NCBI GenBank assembly: GCA_019310385.1
Contig: JAFDEK010000035.1
Location: forward strand, 1 to 46,666
Source of the DNA: Deltaproteobacteria bacterium
GTDB lineage: Bacteria; Myxococcota_A; UBA9160; UBA4427
Reading direction: 5' to 3'
DNA: 46,666 nt
Made by a program: the position numbers and the translations under genes. Below the pieces are notes generated by a model. That model was not told the DNA's origin and did not search any database. It saw nothing but the letters and a program-made list of their open reading frames with translations. Below are positions 15,574-23,736 of this stretch, piece after piece. How positions within the stretch are numbered: the first letter of the stretch is position 1; each line of letters opens with the position of its first letter.

Positions 15574-18453
15574 CTACGCCGCGGCGATCTTCTCGACCTC
15601 GACCCGTGTATCCCGGTCTGTCGGCCCCGGCGTATTCGCCTCGGGCAGCGGCTGCAAATGGGTGTAGCCGCCGGCCAGGGAGAGGGGATTGATGGGGTTC
15701 GGGGTCAGCGCGCCGTAGGACTTGCGGTTCTTGAACTGGTAGGGCTCCCAGGCGTGGTAGACGATGACCTCGCCCGGCCGCAGGCTGGGAACGATCTTGG
15801 CCAGGGTCTCGTACTCGCTGATGTCGTTGTAGACCCGGACGCGATCGTGATCCTGGATGCCCCTCGCCGCCGCGTCCGCATTGCCGATCCAGATCGTCGG
15901 CTCCCCGCGTCCGCCGAGGCGCAGGATCTGCGGGTTGTCGCGCCACGCCGCGTGGATCGACCAGCGGGTATGGGCCCCGACCAGCTGGAGCGGGTAGTCC
16001 CCGCCGAGCTTGGGGCTGTCCTTGTGGACGGGCAGCTGCTCCCCCTGCTCGAGATAATAGGGATGATCGATGTAGAACTGGATGCGCCCGGTGAGGGTCG
16101 GCCAGGGCAGCTTCTTGTCGGTGTGCCAGGTGTTGGCCGTGATGGTCTCGTTGGGCTCGATGTCGGTGGCGTTGCCGATGTTGATGAAGTTCATGCCCAG
16201 GCCCGTCACGCGCTGGAAGCCCTTCTCCTTGATCGTCGCCCAGTCGATGCCGCCGAGATTCTCGGTGCGTTCGAGAACCTCCTGGAGGATCGCCTCGGGG
16301 TTGTCCTCGTTGAACATGCCCTGGAAGGTGAAGTTGTCGTACACCTGATCGAGCCTGCGCTCGTTCCCGGCCCGGTCGGTGAAGTGCAGAGCGTTGCGCT
16401 CCTTCGCCTTTTCCTGGATCGCCCTGGCGATCAGGCAGTGGATCGTCCAATCCGCCTTGGAGTCGCCGATGGGCTCGACGGCCCGGCTGATGATGTGGAT
16501 GTAGGGAGCGAGGGGCGTGGCCCAGAGAATGTCGTCCTTCTCGTACCAGCCTGCGGCGGGCAGCACGTAGTCGCTGTGGAGCGCGGTGTTGCTCATGCGC
16601 CAATCCAGGGTCACGAGCAGGTCGAGCTCTTTCGCGAAGGTCCGTTCGAGGACATCGTAGCCCCTCGCCCGCCGCAGGATGTTGCCGCCCATCTCGAAGA
16701 AGATGCGCTGCTTGACGGGAGCGGGGGCAATCTGCCAGCCCTTTTCGTAGGACTCTTCCAGGAAGTCCTTCAGCTCCCGCTTCATGCTGGGATCGTACTT
16801 CGCCGAGCTGCCGTAGAGGGCCTGGAGGCCAACGTGATAGTAGAAGAGGTTGCCCGCGACGTAGCTGCCGTCGCGGTAGATGTCCTGTATGACTTCGTAG
16901 AGGATGGCCTCGTCGGTCTTGCCGTTCCACTTGCCCTTGACGAAGGTGGGCAGGATGTCCTTGATGACGGACAGAGCGCCGATGGAGAGGGGAAGGTTGC
17001 CGGGCATCCGGACCAGGGTCGAGCCGTTATCGGGCGCCAGCGCCGGAAAGCCCGTGATGCCGCTGCCCTTCTTGCCGATCTGACCGCAGAGGGTGAGGAC
17101 CAGGATCTGGCAGCGCTCCATCTCGATGCCGTGGTAGTACTTCGAGAAGCTCGACTGGGTCACGCACACCGCCGCGCGCGCCTTGGCGATCTGCCGCGCC
17201 AGCTTCCGCACCTCGTCCGGGTGGACGCCGGTGATCGCGGCCGTCTGCTCCGGAGTGAAGTCGGCGTCCACCTGCTTGCGCAGCATGTGGAAGACCGGGG
17301 TGACCTTCACCGGGCCTTCCCGGGTATCGACGCTGTACTCGCCTTCCAGAGCGGGCCGTAGGCCCTCGAGGGCGAGAGTGGTCTTGGAGGCGGGCTGGAC
17401 CTGTTCGCTGCTCTCGTCGAAGACGTAGAAGAGCTCCTCGTTGCCTCCCTCTTCCATGTCGCTCCCGCGCAGGAAGAGCTGGTTGTCGCTGCGCACCAGG
17501 AGCGGCAGATCGGTCTGCTCCCGAATGAACGCATCCTGGTGCAGTCCTTCCGAGATGATGACCTGGGACAGGGAGAGGCCCAGCGCGGCGTCGCTGCCGG
17601 GATTGACGCCGATCCAGGTATCGGCGTGTACCGAAGAGGCGTTGTAGTCCGGTGCGATGGCGACGATCTCGGCGCCGTTGTAGCGCGCCTCGTTGATGAA
17701 GTGGGCGTTCGGGATCTGGGTGTAGACGGGGTTGCCGCCCCAGATCAGGATGAGATCCGAGTAGAAGAAGTCGTCCATGGAGCCCGAGAAGGAGATCTTC
17801 CCCACCGTGGTCTGGGCGCCGGGATGGTGGTCGCCGACGTCGGTGTTGACCTCGATGAGGGGCGTGTCCAGGATGTGTCCCAGGCGGTGGGTCGCAATGG
17901 AAGCGCCCCCGCCCGCGTTCGTGGTACCGGGATCCCAGGTGATCGCCCCGGGCCCGTCGGTGGTGACCACGTCGACGTACTTGTCGGCGATCTCGTCCAG
18001 CGCCTGGTCCCAGGAGATCCGCTTCCACTTCCCCTCGCCGCGTTCCCCCACCCGCTTGAGGGGGTGGGTGAGCCTCCCGGCGTCGTACATGCGCTGGCTG
18101 TAGCAGGCGCCCTTCTGGCAGCCCCGCGGATTGAAGTCGGGGATGTTGGGATCGACCTGCTCGTAGGTGCCGGACTGCTCCTCGCGCCAGACGATCCCGT
18201 TCTTGACATAGACGTTCCAGCTGCAATTGCGCTGGTACCAGCAGTTCACGAAGTGGGTGCTCTTGGCGATCTTGTCCCAGCTCCACTTCTTGCGATAGAG
18301 GTCCTCGAAGCCCGCGTAGCCGGCGGCGTCTCCGGCGAGGGGCGCCGCGTAGCCGACCTCCGCCTTTCCCAGCACCCAGCCGAGCTGGTTCAGCGACAAC
18401 ACCAGGGCGCCACTGCCCTTCAGGAAGGCGCGCCGATCGATGCCTCGTGCCAT
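15574..18453 (-). CDS. Type II DMSO-reductase-family molybdoenzyme, alpha subunit (ethylbenzene dehydrogenase-like)
   Basis: 959 residues. Residues 5-35 are a Tat signal (DRRAFLKGSG plus hydrophobic stretch). His67, Cys71, Cys77 and Cys112 or Cys117 (THFVNCWYQRNCSW, RGCQKGACYS) would bind the FS0 cluster, with His as first ligand as in NarG and EbdA. NTDVGDHHPG contains the candidate Asp ligand to Mo. The C-terminal domain (GAHTRWSIHAAWRDNPQIL) holds the second molybdopterin. Relatives oxidise hydrocarbons with water (ethylbenzene, steroid C25) or reduce chlorate, selenate and DMS compounds. The start has GAGGAG eight bases upstream, and the beta gene stops 10 bases before. The substrate cannot be read from sequence. 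Confidence 0.88.
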   Translation of the reverse strand: MARGIDRRAFLKGSGALVLSLNQLGWVLGKAEVGYAAPLAGDAAGYAGFEDLYRKKWSWDKIAKSTHFVNCWYQRNCSWNVYVKNGIVWREEQSGTYEQVDPNIPDFNPRGCQKGACYSQRMYDAGRLTHPLKRVGERGEGKWKRISWDQALDEIADKYVDVVTTDGPGAITWDPGTTNAGGGASIATHRLGHILDTPLIEVNTDVGDHHPGAQTTVGKISFSGSMDDFFYSDLILIWGGNPVYTQIPNAHFINEARYNGAEIVAIAPDYNASSVHADTWIGVNPGSDAALGLSLSQVIISEGLHQDAFIREQTDLPLLVRSDNQLFLRGSDMEEGGNEELFYVFDESSEQVQPASKTTLALEGLRPALEGEYSVDTREGPVKVTPVFHMLRKQVDADFTPEQTAAITGVHPDEVRKLARQIAKARAAVCVTQSSFSKYYHGIEMERCQILVLTLCGQIGKKGSGITGFPALAPDNGSTLVRMPGNLPLSIGALSVIKDILPTFVKGKWNGKTDEAILYEVIQDIYRDGSYVAGNLFYYHVGLQALYGSSAKYDPSMKRELKDFLEESYEKGWQIAPAPVKQRIFFEMGGNILRRARGYDVLERTFAKELDLLVTLDWRMSNTALHSDYVLPAAGWYEKDDILWATPLAPYIHIISRAVEPIGDSKADWTIHCLIARAIQEKAKERNALHFTDRAGNERRLDQVYDNFTFQGMFNEDNPEAILQEVLERTENLGGIDWATIKEKGFQRVTGLGMNFINIGNATDIEPNETITANTWHTDKKLPWPTLTGRIQFYIDHPYYLEQGEQLPVHKDSPKLGGDYPLQLVGAHTRWSIHAAWRDNPQILRLGGRGEPTIWIGNADAAARGIQDHDRVRVYNDISEYETLAKIVPSLRPGEVIVYHAWEPYQFKNRKSYGALTPNPINPLSLAGGYTHLQPLPEANTPGPTDRDTRVEVEKIAAA

Positions 18454-18463
18454 GATGGTCTCC

Positions 18464-19531
18464 TCAGGATCGGACCGGCAGTTCGGCCGGGTCCTGGGCG
18501 AAGTCGGGGAAGATGTCCTTCGGCCAGCTATAGACGATCAGCGTGTCCAGCAGCTCCGACTTCTCCCCGCGCTTCTTCTTGGCGATCTCATCCTGCAGCT
18601 TCGCGAGCACGCCGTCGACGCGCTTGCCGAAGAGGTGGCGGAGGTAATCGATGGGGATGCGGGGCTCTTCTTTGATGACCCGGCCTTCCTCGTCGAGGCG
18701 GGGCGGTGAGAGCGGCGGTACATAGAAGACGTTCGGGTCGGTGCCATACTCGGAGTGCAGCGGCAGCGCCACCCCATACTGGTGTACCAGCTTGTGGACC
18801 GGTCCTTCGGCGTCGTCGAGGTATCCCACGAAGCGCATGCGGCCCGGGCACTGCCTCGCGCACGCGGGCGCGACCCCCTTCTCCATGCGCGGGAAGCAGA
18901 AGATGCACTTCTGGCTGGTGTCCTTGAGCGGGTTGAAGTAGATCCGCTTGTAGGGGCAGGCCGACATGCAGAAGCGATAGCCCTTGCAGCTCTTCTCGTT
19001 GATGAGGACGACGCCGTCCTTCTCTCGCTTGAGGATCGCGTTGCGCGGGCACGCTTCGAGGCAGGCCGGGTGGGTGCAGTGGTTGCAGATTCGCGGCAGG
19101 TAGAAGTAGTAGGAGTTGGGATACTCGCCCGCGCCTTCGTCCTCGTCCCAGTTGGGACCCCACTTGGGGTCGCCGTCCGGCTGGAGGTGTGTGGACGAGC
19201 CTCCTCCCCCCTTGAAGACCTCTTCGTGGTTGAACTTCCACGCCTCGCCGAACTCCTCCCGGCCCGGCAGGCGGCTCGGCTTGGCGTCGCCCTGGTCGTC
19301 GAAGCCGCCCCCCATCTGCTCCCAGTCCTTCGGAGTGCCCTTGCCCGGCATGGTGTTGACGACCGTCCACCACATGTTCTCCATGCCCTCTTCGCCGGTC
19401 CACTGGGTCTTGCACGCTATCGAGCAGGTGTGGCAGCCGAGGCACTTGTTGAGATCGAACACCATGGCGAGCTGACGCCGGGGGCGCTGGATGTCCTCGT
19501 CGATCGCTCGACCCGTCTGAGATTTCGGCAT
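18464..19531 (-). CDS. Molybdoenzyme beta subunit, four-cluster iron-sulfur protein
   Basis: 355 residues. Four Cys groups are seen: CLGCHTCSIAC (near 30), CNHCTHPACLEAC (near 150), CKGYRFCMSAC (near 180) and CIFC with CARQC (near 210). In the third, Tyr stands where a Cys would complete the motif, as Trp does in NarH, which fits one [3Fe-4S] plus three [4Fe-4S] clusters. It passes electrons between the alpha Mo site and the gamma heme. It has no signal peptide and would be carried across the membrane with alpha. GAGGAG lies five bases before the start, and 33 bases separate it from the gamma gene. Confidence 0.9.
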   Translation of the reverse strand: MPKSQTGRAIDEDIQRPRRQLAMVFDLNKCLGCHTCSIACKTQWTGEEGMENMWWTVVNTMPGKGTPKDWEQMGGGFDDQGDAKPSRLPGREEFGEAWKFNHEEVFKGGGGSSTHLQPDGDPKWGPNWDEDEGAGEYPNSYYFYLPRICNHCTHPACLEACPRNAILKREKDGVVLINEKSCKGYRFCMSACPYKRIYFNPLKDTSQKCIFCFPRMEKGVAPACARQCPGRMRFVGYLDDAEGPVHKLVHQYGVALPLHSEYGTDPNVFYVPPLSPPRLDEEGRVIKEEPRIPIDYLRHLFGKRVDGVLAKLQDEIAKKKRGEKSELLDTLIVYSWPKDIFPDFAQDPAELPVRS

Positions 19532-19564
19532 GAAAGCTCCTCTAATTCGCGATTCGGGGTGCGT

Positions 19565-20212
19565 CTAACCGATGTGCAGGTCGTACCACCGGGGGGAGAA
19601 GGACTTCAAGCCTCCGCGTTCCCCGTTGCTCCCTTCCCAGACCGCGAACGCGATCGGGGTGGTCTGGCCGGCGGCGAGCTGGATCGTGCTCTCGACGCCG
19701 CTCCGGCGCAGTGCCCGGACGAAGACGACCTGCCAGTGTCCGTCGTGGTAGCGGGCCGCGGTGCGGATTTCGGCGCCCTTCGTCACGCGGGTGGTGCCGA
19801 TCCCGGTCGCCACGTTGTTGCGCGCTTCCGCTGGGCGATCCGCGCGCCAGTGCCACGCGTTCACCGGCTGCTGGGGGGAGCCCATGGTGATGAGCGGCGC
19901 GTCGTCCTTCATGGGAAAGACCACGGCCGCACCGTCGGGGAAGTGGTCGTTGTCATCGATGTCGAGATCCTGGCTGGGATCGGCCCACTCGAGGCGCAGG
20001 GCGATGTCCTCGCCGTTGTGCAGAGCGCTGAAAGTGAGACCCGTGACGACGCCCACCGGCTTGCCCGTCCAGCTGTTGGAGATGAAGGCCGTGGGCTGCA
20101 TCGACACGGGAACTCCCGTGAGGTCGACGGGCTCGGCCTTGGCCTCCAACCAGACCTTGGAGTCGGGCCGAATGAGCTCGTCTGCGGCGATCGCGCGCTC
20201 TTTCACTTCCAT
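19565..20212 (-). CDS. Molybdoenzyme gamma subunit, heme b protein (EbdC-like)
   Basis: 215 residues. A beta-sandwich sequence with the PLITMGSPQQPVNAWHWRAD segment and a C-terminal GLKSFSPRWYDLHI. Met110 and Lys203 stand where the Met/Lys axial heme b ligands of EbdC and DdhC are found. No signal peptide is visible: the protein starts MEVKERAIAADELIRP and is hydrophilic. If it is exported it must travel with the Tat-borne alpha-beta pair, or it acts in the cytoplasm. AGGAGG is nine bases before the ATG. It is first of the gamma-beta-alpha string, and a TetR gene ends 38 bases upstream. Confidence 0.85.
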   Translation of the reverse strand: MEVKERAIAADELIRPDSKVWLEAKAEPVDLTGVPVSMQPTAFISNSWTGKPVGVVTGLTFSALHNGEDIALRLEWADPSQDLDIDDNDHFPDGAAVVFPMKDDAPLITMGSPQQPVNAWHWRADRPAEARNNVATGIGTTRVTKGAEIRTAARYHDGHWQVVFVRALRRSGVESTIQLAAGQTTPIAFAVWEGSNGERGGLKSFSPRWYDLHIG

Positions 20213-20250
20213 GCTTCCAGCCTCCTGGGGCCGCCCTCGTCGGGCGCGGC

Positions 20251-21000
20251 TCAGTGGTGCTCCTCGCCTGGGGTCGCGGCCTTCGCGATGCGTCGGATCT
20301 CACTCGTGAAGGCCTCGTCTCGAAAAGCGGCGGCGAGCTCGGCCGCGTGGTGGGTCACCTGGGGGAACTGGCTCCCCGAGAGCAGCTCGAAGCTCGCGCG
20401 GATCCTGCGGGTCCGCTCCTGCGGGTCCGCGAGCTCGGAATCCCGCTGGAGGATCGGGCCGAGCATCGCGATCGAGCCCAGCGTGTAGCTCATGAAATGG
20501 TGGAAGAGGCGGGCGGCTGCGAGCGGGGGAATGCCCCGCTGCGAGAGCTTGGCGAGGACCTCCTCCATGACGCCCAGCGCCTGCGATCCGAGCGAAGCGT
20601 GGCTCATGATGAGCGCCAGCGCGCCACTCTGGGCAAGCAGGGTCGCCCGCATGCGCAGGAAGGTCTCGCAGAGCCAGTCGATCCAATCGGCTTCGTCATG
20701 GGCCGTGACCCGCGCGTCGCGCATGAGCAAGTCGAGGGCGCCGTCGAGCAGGTCGGCCTTGTTCGTCACATGGCGGTAGATCGCCATGGGGGAGACGCCC
20801 AGCGCCTCGGCGAGGCGACGGATGGTCAATCGCTCGACGCCCTCGTGGTTGATGACGTCGAGGGCGCTGGCCAGCACTGCGTCGCGGCTGAGGGGGACGG
20901 ATTCTCCATCCGTGCCTTCCCTTCGCCGTCGGTTCCGCTTCGACCCGGTCGCTGTCCGTCCCACGATGGCTCTCCCGCTGCGTCCCCGACCCCCGTGCAC
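20251..21000 (-). CDS. TetR-family transcriptional regulator (TetR_C_1 type)
   Basis: 249 residues from a GTG at 21000. The first 35 residues are basic and may not belong to the protein: the DNA encoding them is repeated at 23644-23719, where it leads into a stop. The core starts near VPLSRDAVLASALDVINHEG, with the helix-turn-helix LTIRRLAEALGVSPMAIYRH and VTNKADLLDGALD. The C-terminal part resembles the TetR-class ligand domain. It precedes gamma-beta-alpha on the same strand and probably represses its own operon through the palindrome at 21030-21048. The ligand is unknown. Confidence 0.85.
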   Translation of the reverse strand: MHGGRGRSGRAIVGRTATGSKRNRRRREGTDGESVPLSRDAVLASALDVINHEGVERLTIRRLAEALGVSPMAIYRHVTNKADLLDGALDLLMRDARVTAHDEADWIDWLCETFLRMRATLLAQSGALALIMSHASLGSQALGVMEEVLAKLSQRGIPPLAAARLFHHFMSYTLGSIAMLGPILQRDSELADPQERTRRIRASFELLSGSQFPQVTHHAAELAAAFRDEAFTSEIRRIAKAATPGEEHH

Positions 21001-21009
21001 CGGCGACGC
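20934..21009. repeat. 76-bp direct repeat R1, copy A (TetR 5' end)
   Basis: Identical to 23644-23719 at about 68 of 76 positions, with no gaps and the same orientation. It covers the GTG start and first codons of the TetR gene. Confidence 0.85.
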
Positions 21010-21029
21010 AGCAACCCTCGAAACGACGA

Positions 21030-21048
21030 GTATACGTTGTACGCATAC
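21030..21048. promoter_or_regulatory. Candidate TetR operator, 19-bp near-perfect palindrome
   Basis: GTATACGTTGTACGCATAC is symmetric at all but two base pairs around its central G. It lies 30 bases upstream of the TetR start, the usual place for an autoregulatory operator. The site falls in the part of this junction that is missing from the duplicated junction near 23720. Confidence 0.6.
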
Positions 21049-21165
21049 GGAGACAACAGGAATCGATCCGAGCTCGAGCGGTTCGCGAACAGCGCTTCCG
21101 CGGGATCGCTCGGGATCTTCTAACTATTCGAATATACTCGTGTTTCTCGATGTGAAGACCGGTGA

Positions 21166-21237
21166 GGTCAGGCCGCGCCCCGCTTGCTGTAGAACTTCTC
21201 GCTGGGCGCCTGCCACTGCTTCACGCTCGCGATGGCC
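21166..21237 (-). pseudogene. Fragment: last 22 codons and stop of the AOR gene
   Basis: On the minus strand this reads AIASVKQWQAPSEKFYSK then RGAA and a stop, the same as the C-terminus of the aldehyde:ferredoxin oxidoreductase at 23737. Nucleotide identity over about 70 bases is nearly complete and ends abruptly at 21237. It is a truncated duplicate in the same orientation as the gene. Confidence 0.85.
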
Positions 21238-21530
21238 GCTTGCTCCGCGCGGGAATACCGCGGCGGACCGCAACGAGAGCCGCCCCAGGCCGAGTGAGCT
21301 CGGTCGCGGCTCCGCTTCGAGCCGCACCAGAGAATTCAAATTCCACTACATCGCCGCGTGTTCGGCCCTCCCTGGCAGTCCTCGGGGTGCCGGCGGCCCT
21401 GGGTGCTCAGGCCGCCCGCCCAATGCTCCGATACGTATCTGCTGGGCGTATTCATGAGCTCGCGTGCGGGCCTCCCCTGGGCCACACGCGGCGACTCGTC
21501 CGAGATGGGAAGGGGAGCTGCGAGGACAGA

Positions 21531-23426
21531 ATGAACCTGACGAACTCGATCGCATGTGTCGGAGCCGCGATCTCGATGTGGTGCGGACCGGCACAGGCCG
21601 GTGCGCCCGAAGCAGTGCAGCCCGAGCCCGGAGACATCATCGTCCTGGTCGCGATCACCGGATCCCCCGATCCGACACTTCTCCACGTGGATCCCGTGAC
21701 CGGCACGCAAACGGCGATCGCCACCGGCACGCCCATCGACGAGGGCTCCATCGTGGCCGAAGTCGGCGGTACGGTGCTCTTCGCAAATAGAAATTCCGGC
21801 CTGCTGCGTATCCATCCGAGCACCGGCCAGTCGAGTGTGGTCGCGCCGGTCGGGCTCGAGAGGTTGGCGATCGATTCCTTCGGAAACGCCTTCGGATACG
21901 CGCCGATCTACCAGACGCCCGATGAGTATGACTTGATCGGCTATCAGGTGATTCGCGTCGATCCGGCGGATGGTTCCAGCCAGGTCGTCAACCCCCTCAT
22001 GCTGGTGCCCAGCTTCACGGACTTCGAGGCGTTCGCACTGGAGCCGGATGGCACGGCTCTGATGGCGACCGACGACGAGGGCCTGGGGTCGCCCCCCGAG
22101 TTGATTCGTGTGAGTCGGCTTGGGGAGCTCTCTTCCCTGGCAATCGTGAGCGAGTTGGTCTGGCTGAACGACGCAGCGGTGGATGCAGCGGGTGACATCC
22201 TGGCCGCGGGCAGGTCATCGGCTCCCTCGGTCCTTGAAAAAGGGGGGCTGGTGGTTCGCGTGAATCCCGATACGGGCACTACGACACCGATCAACGCCGG
22301 AGCGCCGTTCCAGCAGTCCACCGACGACAACCCGTCGATGCAGATCGCGATCGAGCCCGACGGAACCGTGCTGGTGGCGGACGAGCAGTCCGGCGTGCTC
22401 GTGAGGATGGATCCCCAGTCGGGCGAGGCCGAACCCTTCGTCACCTTGACAGAAGTGAACGGCGTGTACGACGTCAGCATCGTCCCGGCGCCGCCCCGCT
22501 CTCGGGCCCTCACCCTCGAGCGGGGTGACATCGTCGCGCTCGGGCACGTAGGGATCTCGAGATCTCTGCTCGTTCACATCGATCCGACCACCGGCGAGCA
22601 GACACCGCTGAACGCGGGGAACCTGCTCGATGGGGGTGAGTCTCTCATTGCGGTGGAGTCCGACGGCCGGATTCTCACGGCTTCCTGGGACGGTTACCTC
22701 CAACGCTGGGATCCGGCGCTCACTGAGAGCAGCAGCTTGACGTCCCTCGGCGAGGGGCACTTCGTCTACGATCTCGCGGTCGAGAGGGGCGGCACGATTC
22801 TCTTGAGTGGCTCGATCGCGGGCGAAGAGCACATGGGCGCGCTTCTGCAGGAGATCGACCCCGCGAGCGGTGTCGTTACCGCCTTGAATCCCGGAAATCG
22901 GATCTCGGACGGCGATCGGATGACCGTCGGAGCGGACGGGAGGATCTTCGTCGGGACGAGTGCTGGGGAGATCATCCGCTACGACCGGGATCTCGCTCAG
23001 CAGGAGCCTTTCGCAACACTCATGGATGCCGGAGAAGTCAATGACCTCAGCCTCGATGTGGACGGTGACCTCCTGGCGCTCGCCGACGACCCGAGCGGGG
23101 AAGACCGGTCGCTGGCGATCGACATCGACTACGCGACGGGAGCACAGACTCCCATCGATGCTCTCGATCCCGCGAGCGATGCGGAGCTCGCGGTCGTGAC
23201 GGTCGACGGCGCCCTGATCGCCGGCACCGGGGACGGAGTGCTGTATCGTGTCGACCGCGAAGCAGGTACCCAGGTTCTCTTCGTGATCCTGGACAACATC
23301 TTCGAGCTCGAGGCCCTCGCGGTGGTTCCCGAGCCGTCGAGCACCGGCCAGGGCATCGCCGCCCTGACGTCTCTCGTCTGCCTGACGAGGCTACGCCGCA
23401 GCACCCACCGCCCCGGGGCCCGGTAG
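21531..23426 (+). CDS. Exported beta-propeller-like protein with PEP-CTERM sorting signal
   Basis: 631 residues from the ATG at 21531, with GAGGAC a few bases upstream. Residues 1-23 are a Sec signal peptide ending in AQA. The body has about ten to twelve imperfect repeats of about 45 residues with a HVDPVTGTQT-type turn (also RIHPSTGQSS, RVNPDTGTTT, HIDPTTGEQT, EIDPASGVVT, RVDREAGTQV). This suggests one or two beta-propellers similar to NHL/SMP-30-like sequences. The C-terminus has VPEPSS, a hydrophobic stretch and RLRR: a PEP-CTERM signal recognised by exosortase. No exosortase is in the window. Function is unknown, probably surface or matrix. It stands between duplicated pieces of TetR and AOR genes and runs against both. 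Confidence 0.8.
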   Translation: MNLTNSIACVGAAISMWCGPAQAGAPEAVQPEPGDIIVLVAITGSPDPTLLHVDPVTGTQTAIATGTPIDEGSIVAEVGGTVLFANRNSGLLRIHPSTGQSSVVAPVGLERLAIDSFGNAFGYAPIYQTPDEYDLIGYQVIRVDPADGSSQVVNPLMLVPSFTDFEAFALEPDGTALMATDDEGLGSPPELIRVSRLGELSSLAIVSELVWLNDAAVDAAGDILAAGRSSAPSVLEKGGLVVRVNPDTGTTTPINAGAPFQQSTDDNPSMQIAIEPDGTVLVADEQSGVLVRMDPQSGEAEPFVTLTEVNGVYDVSIVPAPPRSRALTLERGDIVALGHVGISRSLLVHIDPTTGEQTPLNAGNLLDGGESLIAVESDGRILTASWDGYLQRWDPALTESSSLTSLGEGHFVYDLAVERGGTILLSGSIAGEEHMGALLQEIDPASGVVTALNPGNRISDGDRMTVGADGRIFVGTSAGEIIRYDRDLAQQEPFATLMDAGEVNDLSLDVDGDLLALADDPSGEDRSLAIDIDYATGAQTPIDALDPASDAELAVVTVDGALIAGTGDGVLYRVDREAGTQVLFVILDNIFELEALAVVPEPSSTGQGIAALTSLVCLTRLRRSTHRPGAR

Positions 23427-23736
23427 CCGCACCGGGCACCGGATCGGGATAATCTGCACGCCATTCCGAGCTGTTTGACAGTTGACCGACGGCCTCACCG
23501 TCACGCGGTTGCTCGTTCGAGTCTCGTGGCCCTGGTAGATTGATACCAGGATCGCAATACTCGGCAGCACAGCCGACAGCCCCAGCGACACCCAGACCAA
23601 CGGGTCGTGCGTCCTGCCCGACTCAGCGGCGCCAGCTACGCGATCCGCTTCGACCCGGTCGCTGTTCGCCCCACGACGGCTCCTCCGCTGCGTCCCCGAC
23701 CCCAGTGCACCAGTGACGCGCAAATCCACGAGGGGG
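23427..23736. other. Gene-free stretch with repeat R1 copy B
   Basis: 310 bases between the PEP-CTERM gene and the AOR stop. It contains the 76-bp repeat at 23644-23719. On the minus strand an open frame includes a segment LVWVSLGLSAVLPSIAIL that would span a membrane. It has no plausible start and may be a remnant of a small membrane-protein gene. No terminator with a T-run is seen. Confidence 0.45.
23644..23719. repeat. 76-bp direct repeat R1, copy B
   Basis: Copy of the TetR 5' end (20934-21009). Read on the minus strand it keeps the GTG and GRTATGSKR codons, then hits a TAG stop. It lies 17 bases from the AOR stop codon, whereas copy A is about 155 bases from the AOR fragment. Confidence 0.85.

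Larger units (their letters stand above)
21010..21530. other. Gene-free stretch: operator, AOR remnant and leader of PEP-CTERM gene
   Basis: About 520 bases without an intact gene. It holds the palindrome at 21030-21048, a 10-bp palindrome TATTCGAATA (21125-21134) and the AOR gene fragment at 21166-21237. From 21238 to 21530 I see no gene, RNA or terminator. The promoter of the gene at 21531 should be here. Confidence 0.6.

Noticed and set aside
13927-17361. Long open frame on the plus strand (about 1140 codons) over the HlyD, DUF3302 and molybdoenzyme genes
   Set aside because: It runs antisense to clearly recognisable proteins, is low-complexity and Arg/Val-rich, and has no domain; a GC-rich shadow.
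23480-23640. Small membrane protein on the minus strand with one hydrophobic segment
   Set aside because: No start codon or ribosome site; the frame is fused with the R1 repeat, so I treat it as a possible remnant only.
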